Shown here piece by piece: positions 8,865 through 19,618 of a stretch of 20,631 nt of DNA. The stretch comes from Bigelowiella natans CCMP2755 (lineage: Eukaryota > Cercozoa > Chlorarachniophyceae). The stretch lies in assembly GCA_000320545.1 (NCBI GenBank), contig ADNK01001504.1, forward strand, positions 1 through 20,631, given 5' to 3'. The notes beneath the pieces were generated by a model, which had not been told where the DNA came from, did no database searches, and worked only from the letters and a program-made list of their open reading frames with translations. Numbering within the stretch: position 1 is the first letter of the stretch; each line of letters begins with the position of its first letter. The translations under genes and the position numbers were made by a program.

Positions 8865-10358
8865 TCAGTCGAACTTAATTGGGCGCCTTCTATCTGCTTT
8901 CTTGGCAGAATGCTTCTTCTTCTTATCTAGGCGCATTTCCTTTGCTTTCTTCTTCAATGCCTGATAAAGGATGGATGAAAATCCCTTGAACATGAGTGTT
9001 TTATTCATTTTCATCAAATAAGGTTAAGCTGCACCTTTATCCTTTTCTTTTTCTCCTCAGTCGCCTCTTTCGGAAGCCAAGACGCCTATACATCAGTAAT
9101 TACATCGAGATTTTTGTCCAGATTCATGCTTACAAGTTTAATTTCGCCCATCATCACCTATCTTCCTATATCACACGACCAAAAGCGCGAAGGCACTCAC
9201 ACTAGGATTACCTTATCGATCATACTTTGCATCTTAGAAAGCGCGTCGTCGATGTTTGAAAGCTGAGGAAAGTTATGATCGATACGTCAATGTATTAGTC
9301 GTTGTGAGACTTCCTCAAGATCTATCTTTTTACACACCTGTGTTCTATGCCTTTGGGATTGTACGACCAACTCGAAATCGTTGTTAATACGGTTTTTCTC
9401 CTGCTCTAGAAGCTTTTCTTTTACCCAATCTGGGATGAAGTCCGCCTACATTATTGTCATCCATCATCGTCGTCGTCACCATCTTCATCAGGAAGGTCAT
9501 TTAGTTGGATTTCGAGCTGTTGTTGCGTCTATGAACATAGCCGGGAAAGAGGGGGTGGGATGAATATACCTCTAAGACGTTGAGTCTCATGTCAACCTTG
9601 GTATTAACTTTGTTCACATTCTGCCCCCCAGCACCTGATCAGTCATTTTCCGTGAGATTACTAAAGTTCAGATCATACCATAAGGCTAGTATTTCATTGA
9701 ATTCGTAGTTCTAGAATATGTAGCAAAGCTCGAGATTATCCGTTAAGCTGTCGACCGCTGCTTCGAGCGAAGGAGATCTTTACGTCGTCTTTCGTCAATT
9801 TTCGCTCCTGCGTGTGCACGAAGTATTAGTTCAAACCGAAGTATCACCTCCTCCTCATCCAAAACACGTTTTCATTTATATCTCCATGTCGATTAATGCG
9901 TGTTAGGTCGAAGATGGACTTGTCCACGTTTCTCCTCTTGGCAAGTGTTGCTGCTGCTACTGTTGTTGTTGTTGTTGTTGTTGTGCTTGTTCTGCCACAT
10001 GCAGGTCCGTACTAACCGGCAGCGGTTTAGGTTCAGGAGATGGCTCCGATTGATCGCCAGCTCCCGGGTTCTCCTTGCATCGAATATCTGAAACGAACCC
10101 ACGAATCGATCCCGACGAGAACGGGCCAGGGACGACGAAGCGGGGCTGGAAATAGGCTGGCAATTCTCTCCACTGCCTTCGAGTTGGTGCTGTGCTTCTA
10201 GCCGCCCTGTAACCACAAACCTCATTGATGATGAATAATATACGATATTACTTAGCATCAATTTTAGCACAGGGGCAATCACACCTTGGAGAAGGTATTC
10301 GAGCCAAACCACTGGAGGGGGGTAGTAGGAAGAGGGCTGCGGCGAGTAGAGCCGCCAT
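8865..10358 (-). CDS. ICT1: Plastid-directed ICT1/ArfB-type peptidyl-tRNA hydrolase (GGQ), 9 exons
   Basis: Minus-strand exons: 10358-10285, 10206-10017 (or to 9999), 9936-9868, 9807-9756, 9634-9570, 9445-9338, 9262-9212, 9085-9035, 8960-8865. All phases agree, giving about 251 residues. The family rescues stalled ribosomes by hydrolysing peptidyl-tRNA with a release-factor GGQ loop. The core is visible from ISFARSSGAGGQNVNKVNTK (GGQ at about 131-133) through MRLNV, WVKEKLLEQEKNRINN, VVQSQRHRTQ and NIDDALSKMQ. A Lys-rich tail (KKKAKEMRLDKKKK) follows, as expected for entering the mRNA channel. The N-terminus has a hydrophobic signal-peptide core (LLAAALFLLPP), then an Arg/Ser/Thr/Pro-rich stretch (RAARSTAPTRR), which suggests plastid rather than mitochondrial import. 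Residues about 70-110 are a divergent linker. The exact end of exon 2 is uncertain because it abuts a CAA repeat. Confidence 0.9.
9959..9983. repeat. (GTT)n / (CAA)n microsatellite beside an exon end
   Basis: About eight GTT units on the plus strand read as CAA on the gene strand. They lie just past the end of exon 2 of the ICT1-like gene. The exon frame stays open into the repeat, giving poly-Gln, until a TAG at about 9956. I treat the repeat as intronic because exon 3 (from 9936) joins in phase with donors at 10016 or 9998. Confidence 0.8.
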
Positions 10359-10635
10359 TTTTCGTGCCTCTTCTTTTGGTACTTGTTCTGTAAAGTTTTC
10401 ATCCGACAAACATCCAATAACAGCCAACCATAAAAAAATTATCTAAAATCCCCTTCCATTCAGATTGTGCGTCTTCTCAAATGCATCGAAAAACGTAGAA
10501 ACAGCATTCGTATCGGAACTGAAGCTATTTTGGTCAAACCTCCGATAAATTTTGATCTAAATTTCGACCTCAATCTTGCTCGGGGTTAACCTCCGTGCTC
10601 GCCTCCCCCTGGAAGATGGAATTAGGCATGCGCTT
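10359..10635. promoter_or_regulatory. Divergent 5' spacer, ICT1-like and GT32 genes
   Basis: The ATG codons of the minus-strand ICT1-like gene (10358) and the plus-strand GT32 gene (10636) face away from each other across 277 bases. The spacer must hold both transcription starts. No recognisable core promoter motif was found by eye. Confidence 0.45.
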
Positions 10636-10991
10636 ATGAAGGGAAAGGTGAAGAGGAGACGGACCCTTGGGCTCAATTCGAGGCTAGTTACTAGACTCCT
10701 TCAACTCTGTACAGGTTGGTTATTCTTTTCCGAGGGGAGGGGGGGGAGGGGGCTAGGGAACGAGGAGCCTTCGCCGATAAAGCCAAGCTCTCATTTCCAG
10801 CGTCATTGTTCCTTCATCCCCCGCGTATGTCTAGGATTTTACATCGGGCTTTTCGTTTACCAAGGAACCTCCTTCTTTACTCGTGAGCACAATGTGAGGA
10901 CAACCAAAACTATTCACAAACAGGCATTTTTAAGCACATCACTTTATGTACACTAAAAGGAGGAAGTGGCGATAGCTGATCTGTCTACGAA

Positions 10992-11025
<34 letters not shown>

Positions 11026-13445
11026 ACTGATGATGGCTTTACTGCAGCTGCAGAAGGTCATCTCTCCTTCTATCTTCGGATTAGAAAACCTACATAAATG
11101 TCTCCCTTTCACACCCTTTCGTTATTATCATTGCAGGCGCAGGTGTCATCATTGAACAAACTGATGTAGGAGCCGAGAGATCACCAGATAGAGTCTCTTC
11201 CGACAAAAACAACTACAGCAGCAGTAGCATCGAACGAGAAGAAATAGAAAACAGCACTCTCCACTTCGTCTACCTCGGTAGCTTGAGCTGTTCTGTCATC
11301 ATCCATAGAATCAATAGTATATTCGGGATATACGGCGAGAGGAGGAAAGGGGAGCGGTAGTAGCTTTTGTTACATCCTGGTTGGGTGTGTTTCTTCCATA
11401 AAAATGCGTGTATATATGTTTTTTGCATGAGAGTAACAGGTAATCATATTCTTGAGAACGTTATTGATACTGCTGAGAATATCTCCCACTCTGTTTCTGT
11501 GTAACAAAGGGCTTTGGGGCCCTCAATCCCCCCCCCCAAGATTTGCCAAGAATCTGGTCTACCTAAACATTTTTAATTCCATAGTTGATCATATTGCAAG
11601 AAGTTTATTTTCGACCTTCAACACGATATCCATGTAGCGATTATTTGCACCAGATTCCAATCATCTTCGTGCTCTGAGTGTATATTTGCGTTGTTCTTTT
11701 AATAGGACCGGTGGCGCACCGTCAATGCAAATCGTCCTCTCCGTCTCTGGAACATCACTGCGGTGAATGAGCTTATAAGTCGGGTGCGGTAATTGGTGGA
11801 GGGGAAGGGGGAGATCAAATATATCTTCTTGATACTTCCCCAATTTTCGATTTAAACTCCTTATAAGCTCGAGTTGAGCTTTTCAACGTAAAATAAAACC
11901 ATCAGATGGCATTGGAGGGCACTATGGATCTTAGGCACACGTTCAGCATAGCAAAACCAATTCAAATGGCTGATATCGCCAGATATGCAATTCTCTACTA
12001 TCACGGAGGCTGGTAATACTCGCTAAGCTGGGGGGAAGTGGGGGGGTGGTAAAGGCGCATCTGTCATCCATAGTGCTCACATAATCTTAAGAGGAATTGC
12101 GCAAGTTACCTCTACCCTTTTCTCACTAGGTACTTCGATATGGACACGGGAGCCGAATGCAACTATGGACAATTGTCGAGGTAGGTATCATCCTTTACGA
12201 ACGCTCCTCATCACACGGACCACAAAACAACGCGGATTCGGATTCTCTTGTGTCGCTCATTAGATGTGATGAAGGAAATCCACCCGTACTCTTTGCTGTT
12301 GTATCAAATACACAAATGTTCTCTCGTTTAGGAGTGGGAACAATCCGTCTGAAGGCTGTTCAAACGACATAACGGAGCTTGAGAAGTTTGTAAATCCTCA
12401 TCAGCAAAGCCTCACAGGTTGACATTGTACCAGGCAGAAGATGAAAATAGCAGGAGAATGTTAAGAGCGGCCGATACACTTTGAACGGCCGGGTAGACTT
12501 GAAGCAACTGCTGCTCCACGATGCCTGGCTGCTAGGAGATAAGTAGCATAAAGGACTCTTTTCTAGGGTTCAGATGCTTACACATGTACACATGTCCTTC
12601 AGGTATCTTCGTGTGGGAAATGGGGCGAAGGAGCCGCTCCGATGTAATGGAGTCTGCAAAGCGACCTTGTCGCGCGGGGATGCCAGAATATCGCACTCGA
12701 GTAAGTAAATCCTCCTCCATGCCATCAACAAAATGCTTGCCTGTTGTGGCCAGCCAATACATTACAAAAGTCATAGGACGCAACGATAATAAGACTTAGC
12801 TGCGCTTCTTTCATTGATACAGCTTGCCAACTACGCAATCTGGGCGCAGAGAGGGTCTCCTGTAATGGAGAGGCTTATCAGACTCACAATCTATCGTGTG
12901 GATGCATTGGTGAACATAAAAAGTCGAGAGAGCAGCCAAAGATCATCATCTGGAAAGTCGCCCTGCGCATTGCCGGGACACGACAATGGCCAGGCTTACG
13001 AGGTGGATGACTGAGACCGCGAGAACATAAATTTTACTTTGTTGATGAAACCTGGAATGCTATCATACCACACAGACCGACCGTGCGCACGCGGTTCAAG
13101 GTTCGTTCCTCCGAATAAAAACAGCACCCTTTGCTTTGAACGCATAATGCACAGGTTTTGTGGTCAACGGGCCCGGATTCGTTGACGGAAGCTGTGCTGG
13201 GAATTCGGGACGCAGGCTTTGACGACGACGTTCCGGACATCAGCAGCTCTGCAGGCGAAGCCAGTCTACCCCACCATCGTTTTTGTTCCAAAGCATCTGG
13301 TGTTGGGCAGGGTGAGCTCCGGCAGGCGGGCCAGCAGCGGGACGATTGTGCGGGGCACGACAGACTTGTAACGAATGAAGGCGCACTCATTTTGGACCCG
13401 AGATCTCACCTCTTCAACGCGAACTCGTGGACGTGGCGTACGTAG
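10636..13445 (+). CDS. Type II membrane glycosyltransferase, GT32/DXD sugar-binding family, 11 exons
   Basis: Exons: 10636-10714, 10835-10882, 11137-11277, 11510-11556, 11706-11783, 11906-12012, 12130-12180, 12332-12417, 12603-12700, 12823-13002, 13155-13445. Phases agree, giving about 401 residues. A short basic N-terminus (MKGKVKRRR) precedes one signal anchor (LLQLCTGFYIGLFVY, about 20-41) and a Ser-rich stem, the layout of a Golgi type II enzyme. The catalytic domain shows the OCH1/alpha-1,4-mannosyl/galactosyl-transferase pattern: WRTVNANRPLRLWN, then ADIARYAILYYHGGWYFDMD at about 153-172, where DMD is the metal and nucleotide-sugar DXD motif. Later come GIFVWEMGRRSR, PCRAGMPEYRTR, LANYAIWA and LWSTGPDSLTEAV. 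It transfers a sugar to a glycan; donor and acceptor are unknown. Exon 4 (11510-11556) and the donor ending exon 5 (GTGCGG at 11784) are the least certain points. The last exon reads straight to the stop after NSWTWRT. Confidence 0.87.
10993..11026 (+). repeat. (CTG)n microsatellite in an intron
   Basis: About eleven GCT/CTG units lie in the intron between exons 2 and 3 of the GT32 gene (10883-11136). On either side the frames are broken by stops, so the repeat is not coding. Confidence 0.9.
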
Positions 13446-13993
13446 CTAGATAGATCAGAGGTGGCCATGGGGAAAACTGCTGCTACACATGCGCATGCGC
13501 GGACAAAATGTTTCCATTGCATGATGACGCACAAAGCTCTCTGCTGTACAAGCATATTTAGATTTAGAAAGGCATTCTAGCATTGTGCCCTACACCAGCA
13601 GCATCGGTCATGCATCATGACAGCAGCGCATTCAGCTAGTTTTCAGCGCGTCATCACATCCTAGCGTCGTGAGCATGTGCAGTCGCGGGCACTTATATCC
13701 GATGCTATCGATAATAGCAGTCTATCTATCTGCTGAAAAGCGAAACTAGCTCATTCCGCTGATGCTGAAGGCTACGTGCTGAAAGGCGATAATCAACACA
13801 CATCAATGTCTAGATCTTGGAACTCTTAGAACTTAAAATTTCATTATATTTCATGCGTGTTTGTCCTAAAGATACATTCAATGAGAGCTGCTACGGCAAA
13901 GCCAATAAATAGAGGTAGAGCGAAACTAATGACTGAATTAAATACATGCTACCATATTCATAATGGCAAATAACGGCCCAGCTTTTTTTTGAC
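13446..13993. other. Convergent 3' spacer, no gene seen
   Basis: This is the tail-to-tail gap between the GT32 and GPC1 genes. No frame of useful length, RNA gene or splice-bounded exon was found. The second half is A+T-rich with AATAAATA near 13901, which could serve 3' end formation of the plus-strand gene. A short self-complementary stretch, TGCGCATGCGC, lies at about 13490-13500. Confidence 0.65.
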
Positions 13994-15638
13994 TCAAGTT
14001 CCCTTGCAAGTGCTGTCAGGGTTTGGGATTACGGCGGGGGGTGGCTCCACTACCTTAATATTATCATCTTTTGCAATGAATTGGAGAGTATACCTCTCTG
14101 CAAATATGTGGATGTAGTAGCGAGCACCGTTCCACACGCAGTACACGTAGAGAATGAACAAATAGACGAGGTGCGCCCAGAAGCTCTCGAATAGGACTTT
14201 GCAAGGTAGCATCGTGAAGAACGTGTAGCCTGCTTGGAACGTGACGAAGATTATCTTCGTCTTCCACGTCTTGTAATTAAACTTCTCGTCTTTGCCCATG
14301 ATACCTGATGCGTTTGTGTAGTGATTAATAACAGTGATCATGGGCAACAGCAGCAAGGAACCGCAGTACAACATGCAAGTGCTAGCAGCGATGCAGCTCC
14401 TCTCACTCTCCCATAGCTTGTGTACACCACACTACACATACATCACCCCCTCCATCGCTGACCTAAGCTCCTCGCGAGTTTGAGGGAAAGGAAGTGTACG
14501 GGCATGCGGGGATGTGTGGAAATCCATCGACAGGAAGTCTGGAGGCCCTTTTTCTGGATCTCCTCCCCCCCCAGCACCTCGGTGAGCATGAGCTGCAGGA
14601 CCTGCCAGAGGAGATACCCACTGAACGACATAACCCACCAATTCCACAAGCTCAACGAGCACGCCCCCTCATCTCCTCCTTCGCACATTGGGGAGGGCCC
14701 TTTGGAGTACCAGCGGATACAGAGCGTCAAGATCGACGGTGTAGCGTGTATGTAGAGGGTGGTGACCTTTTCAAGGCTGTGAAATACCAAGCTGTTTCTC
14801 CACGTCACCATCGCAAGCACAACGGGGCCGTTTGCCCAAACGAAGCAAACTTGGTTCAGCACGGTGTTGTTCGGAAAGAACAGGACGACCAGCGAGCACA
14901 CAGCGTTGACGAAGTAGCAGAAATCAAACAAGAAATACTTGAAGATGCCTCCCCACCAGAGGATGCAGCGGGTTATTATCATTGCCCAAGCAGTAATAAC
15001 GTAGAAAATCCAGAAAAAGTGTGGAAAACGCAAAGTCATGAACTCAGCTGAAACGAGAAGTATCACTCCAAGGGTGAAGGAGACGCAATCTATCATCCGC
15101 ACCACCGGGGGCTCCTTTACATAGTCGCGAACTCGTTTGTTTGAATCTCCCGTTATGATCCTGCGGGCAGTGCGTGTGGAATGCTCTTCCAGCTTCCGCG
15201 TGACTTCGTTGCCTCTCCTCCTTAACCCATTTCGAATTTCCTTTAATCGATCCTTGGCGCTATTGAATTTCTTCGCCATTTTTTTCCGCTCTGCTTGAAG
15301 CCTGTTCCCCCAAGCTTTCGTCCGTTTGCGCAGGGAATCGGGGACTTTAACTTCGTCCAGAAAGCTGAAGAATAATTGGAATAATTGGAATACACGTGTG
15401 CGTATGTGTTGGCGACATATTAGGGTCAGAGATATGGGTGAGGGGCTATTTGTGTGTATGTATGTGTCTCTTGAAGCATTCACCCCAGAAGATCAATAAG
15501 CGTCAGGGCGTCATCGTCTGTGGAAAGGAGAAATTTCTCTGTCGATTCATCGAACATCTCCCAATTATCAAGGTCGGGATCGTCAACAGTGGGTGACAGT
15601 GAACTTCCATCCGAGGTTTCAGGATTTGTGCCTACCAT
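13994..15638 (-). CDS. GPC1: Glycerophosphocholine acyltransferase GPC1 (DUF2838 family), 3 exons
   Basis: Minus-strand exons: 15638-15484, 15364-14463 and 14304-13994. Introns are 119 and 158 bases. Phases agree, giving 455 residues with ATG at 15638. The family transfers an acyl chain from acyl-CoA to glycerophosphocholine to make lysophosphatidylcholine, recycling phosphatidylcholine at the ER. Residues about 1-60 are acidic. Residues about 60-150 form a basic, charged coiled-coil-like helix (KRTKAWGNRLQAERKKMAKK). From about 150 onward there are seven to eight membrane segments. The family hallmark is seen as TWRNSLVFHSLEKVTTLYIH followed by ATP and IRWY. Then come WWVMSFSGYLLWQVLQ and the last-exon membrane helices ending YVYCVWNGARYYIHIFAERY, which match the conserved C-terminus with its NGA/Y pattern. 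The ATG is backed by a clean 51-codon first exon whose donor phase fits exactly. Confidence 0.94.
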
Positions 15639-16417
15639 CTAGGAAGGCGGAGAGAGAAGAGAACGAATCAAGCACATTGATACGCTACAAAGTTTCTGGG
15701 ATATTTTTGAAAGAATAAAATGGTAAAAGTGTTCATAATCAAAAAGGGAAATCTGCTTAACCTATGAGCGTCGTGTATTCCGATCAGATGGTTCCCCACC
15801 AGAGAAAAAGGAACTACCTCCTTAACGGCAGAGTAGGGAAGGGTGCCGGCAGGCTAAGTTTAAGATTACGACAATAACATGAATCCTTCTATTGATACTT
15901 ATAGGAACTGAATTAAGAAAGACGACATGGAGATTATGTTAAGTCTGTTTAACTTTAGCCATACAGATCCTTGATAGGAACTTGACTTGGTACTAACTGG
16001 TGACCTCAGCTTCCTTAAACTGGGCCTTGCGACAATAAATATGACCTCGTTTTCCTGTATAATCGCTTCCATTTCATCATTGCTGCTGGCCACTTCCGGT
16101 TAAGTTCCGACAAGAACTTTTCGGAAAGTTCTAGTCGAAAGGAATACATTCTAGTTTGAATCAGCGACATGCCAGTAAGTTAGTTTTTTGTCCAGATGCA
16201 ATGCAAAAGTATCCAAATTTGTCCGCATTGACTCTGAGGAGACAGTTCCTGCTGACAGATGCACCAACCCAGTCGAGGTACGACAACCACAGGACCAAGA
16301 CTCTATAAACCTTTCGACTGAAATCTGAGAAAATTCTTCAATTTTTATTTTTATCTGCATTTTGTTCTTGACGCTCATAGAGAACGATCTACATTTCACC
16401 ATTTTACGGAACAAAGC
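15639..16417. promoter_or_regulatory. Divergent 5' spacer between GPC1 and engB
   Basis: Some 780 bases separate two facing-away ATG codons, the largest such gap in the window. Both promoters must lie here. Two weak coding candidates occur: a 40-codon two-exon minus-strand frame (16149-16046 plus 15907-15889), and a splice-bounded plus-strand segment at 16196-16277 that joins no neighbour in phase. Neither is strong enough to call a gene. Confidence 0.4.
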
Positions 16418-17462
16418 ATGGATGTCGGTACCCCCCTCTGGCTCGCTCTGTTCGCGCCTCTCCTTCTGATCCCACGAAGCCCCATTCGCTCTGTATATCG
16501 ACCGTCCGCTGCAAAAGGGTAAGATTATATCAGCTAGTCGAATGAAATATTGTAAGCAGGCTATAATAGTGTGTCAAAAGGTTATTTTTGAGACGTTGTG
16601 TTTCTTGCTCCATTCCGACACAGAGCCCCCGCCCTCGCATCGCGTCGTTTCTCACCAGTTAGTTCCCGTGTTACCCCTCTTCGGAGAATTCCAGTTCTAT
16701 ATAGTTCGAAAAGTAGTGGAAAGGGGGCAGAAAGAAGTTTGGGTAAAAGGAAGACTATAAAAGGAAAAGGGGGTCAGCAGCCAGATCAGCGGCTGAGGCG
16801 CCTACTAGAGTCATATGGGATACGAGAGGTTGTCATTTCAAGTTTGGAAAGCCAGGTAAATAATACACAATCGAAATTAGATAGAATGTATTTGTTGAGG
16901 TTCGACGCCACAGCATGAGAGTCATATGTGTTAGCCAGCAGCCTGACATCATTTTACTCTCTCCCCCCCTCCGCGCCTCTCCCCAGGCTATCACACCAGA
17001 GATAGCGCCATTTCTCTCAGACTTAGAGCTCGAAGAACTAAAAGTCAAGGGAGACGATCTCATTCTGTTCAAGAAGGCCATTAACAAGAAAGGCAGCCCA
17101 ACACAAGTTGTATACAGCCAGGCGGACTTGGAGCGACTTCAGTCATCTGTTCTTGCAGATCAAGAGGTGATAGCAAACAAGAAAAGCCTAGTTGGTGAAC
17201 GGTATAAGACCATAACGATGATTACTTTGCCTTTATATCCTAATCGTTTCGCTTCTTCCTCTGATTAAAGGATCTCGATGATTGGGACGACGAAGAGGAC
17301 GCACAAGAGATGCACTCAGATGGTGATGAGGACTTCTTAGACGACTACGAGGCCGAAGATGACTTAAGGAGGGGTGGGAGAAATGGAAGATTTGCTTCTT
17401 CAGAGATGTCTCGGTAACATGTTCAGCAATTCAATTGAAATATCTCTCAGTGATATGCAGTC

Positions 17463-17498
<36 letters not shown>

Positions 17499-18131
17499 TG
17501 TAAACAAATTGCATTTATAAACGCGATTCTATTTTTTCCAGCACTATGATGGATTTAATTCTCTGGTTATGTTCGTATAAACTTTCCTGCCCCTTCCCCC
17601 GGTCATATCCGCAGAAGACGGAGACTGTTTAGTGGGAACGAGCAATTTGAGGAGGAGGAGCTAGATGATGACTTCTTTCATGGAGAAGGAGAGAAAAAGG
17701 ATGATAATACTAGATCTGGCTCCGAAGTGCGGAAGGTGCTGCTCAAAGCAGGGGAGGGGGTGGATGTTGATCGCAACTTTATCCCACTAGAAGAAGAGGA
17801 CTATGAGGAAATCGGTAAGAGCAGCTAGATTATTGTTTATACATGGTGATGATGAGAAACGAGTCTTGTTTTCGTGTCCCTATTATATAAAATGGTAATA
17901 ATAAGAGAACATTATTTTGCTTTGTGTTTGCGAGGGTACTCTCTCTATCTATCTATCTATCTATCTTCTTATTGTTGTCATTGGTGCCCCACTCATCCAA
18001 ACAGGATACAACAGCCGGATGATGAACGAGCTGCGAAATATGGTGCGGTTTCTTCTGATGACAACAACATCATCATCATCATCATCATCATCACCATCAT
18101 CATTATCTTCACCATCATCATTATCTTCAAT

Positions 18132-18165
<34 letters not shown>

Positions 18166-18485
18166 CGATCATCACCATCGCCATTATCGAACACGTTATC
18201 AACAATACCTACAACAAAGACAACTTTAACAACGGAGAATTGATCATATCACGCCCACGGCAAGACTCAAATGAAAGATCGGCCTTACTTGGTGCACATC
18301 TTTCCACTGCTTTTACTGCTGATTCTTGGTGTTGTTACTTGCTGCTGTAGGGGATGATAAGAAAAGCTCTTCCAGGACTTCCAAAGCCCCGTAAGATACG
18401 AATTTCTTCCTCAAAATACGTCGGCAGTAGCAAAAGCATTCATTTCTGCCCTCCGCCGCGCTTCATAGAGGTGGAATTAAGAAAT

Positions 18486-18559
<74 letters not shown>

Positions 18560-19581
18560 ATGACTATATCTATATGTAGCTGTGTTCGCGTTTTCGTTTT
18601 GTGTGTGTGCATGTACAGTAATTCACTTCTTCTGAGTATACAAATTCCCACCCAAATATGCGTCTCAAATGGCTCCTTAGTTCGCCGTAATTGGCCGGTC
18701 AAACGTGGGGAAATCGTCGTTGATAAATGCCCTCACTGGCAACTTGAAGCTTGCATCCGTCTCTAAGCAACCTGGGAAAGTAGTAGTAGTTGTCGTCGTC
18801 GTCGTCGTTGTTGTTGTTGTTGTTGTTGTTGTTGGTGTACACTTTTGCGTATTTTCAGCGTGCGTTATAAATAGGTTGACTATGTCGTCGCATTGTCATA
18901 AAGCATGAATTTTGTCCAAGAATCCCTCTCTGTTGTATCTGCCGTGATCAGCTGCCTGCTGCTGTTTTGCCCTGCCCATTGTTCTTCGTAGACGAAGTCC
19001 ATAAACCACTACTTGATAGACGACAAGTGGTACCTCGTCGACCTCCCAGGATACGGGTATTGTTAATTAATATTTATTATCACAATACGATAATAGCGAG
19101 ATGATGATGGTCGTCGCGTGGAAATTTGCAATTGCGCGACGTTATTTCCTTGAAAACCATGAAGTGTCAAGATATTGGGCAGCAGTAGTAGCAGCATCAG
19201 CCCCTTAGAACTCGCACTCGAAAGAAAAAACTCCTGGAATTGAAGGCGATGAATTTGGCTCAGCCGTCAGCCGTTCCCCTCCCCCAGCCCCCCCCTTGAT
19301 ACTTCTTCTCTATAGGTACGCTAAAGTGAAGAAGACGGAAAGATTTGGCTGGCACAAAGCGACGAAACAGTTTTTCATGGAAAGGAATACGCTTGCTCTT
19401 GTTATGCTTCTCGTCGATTCTAGTAGGGAGTGAGGGGTAGACTAGTGGAGGATGGAGGGGGTAGGGAGAAAGTATAAATCAAAGGCCTAAAGTAACACTA
19501 CGACCTAGAATATTTGTGCGTATGTGTGTGCGTGTGCATGTACGTGCGTGTTTCTCTCTCTCTTTCTCCCCCCATCCCCCC

Positions 19582-19618
<37 letters not shown>

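Noticed and set aside
9893-10417. 174-codon minus-strand frame over the start of the ICT1-like gene
   Set aside because: It is a different frame over exons 1 and 2. The chosen frame gives a signal peptide, phase-matched introns and leads into the GGQ domain, while this one leads to poly-Asn.
13034-13390. 118-codon minus-strand frame
   Set aside because: It is antisense to the last GT32 exon, whose sense reading contains the conserved TGPDSLTEAV pattern.
14494-15051. 185-codon plus-strand frame
   Set aside because: It is antisense to the GPC1 main exon, which has clear family motifs and membrane segments. The frame has no recognisable content.
16196-16277. Plus-strand segment with good splice sites encoding KFVRIDSEETVPADRC
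   Set aside because: It ends in phase 0, but the next available exon in the needed frame does not join engB in phase. No start codon or second partner was found. Kept only as a curiosity.
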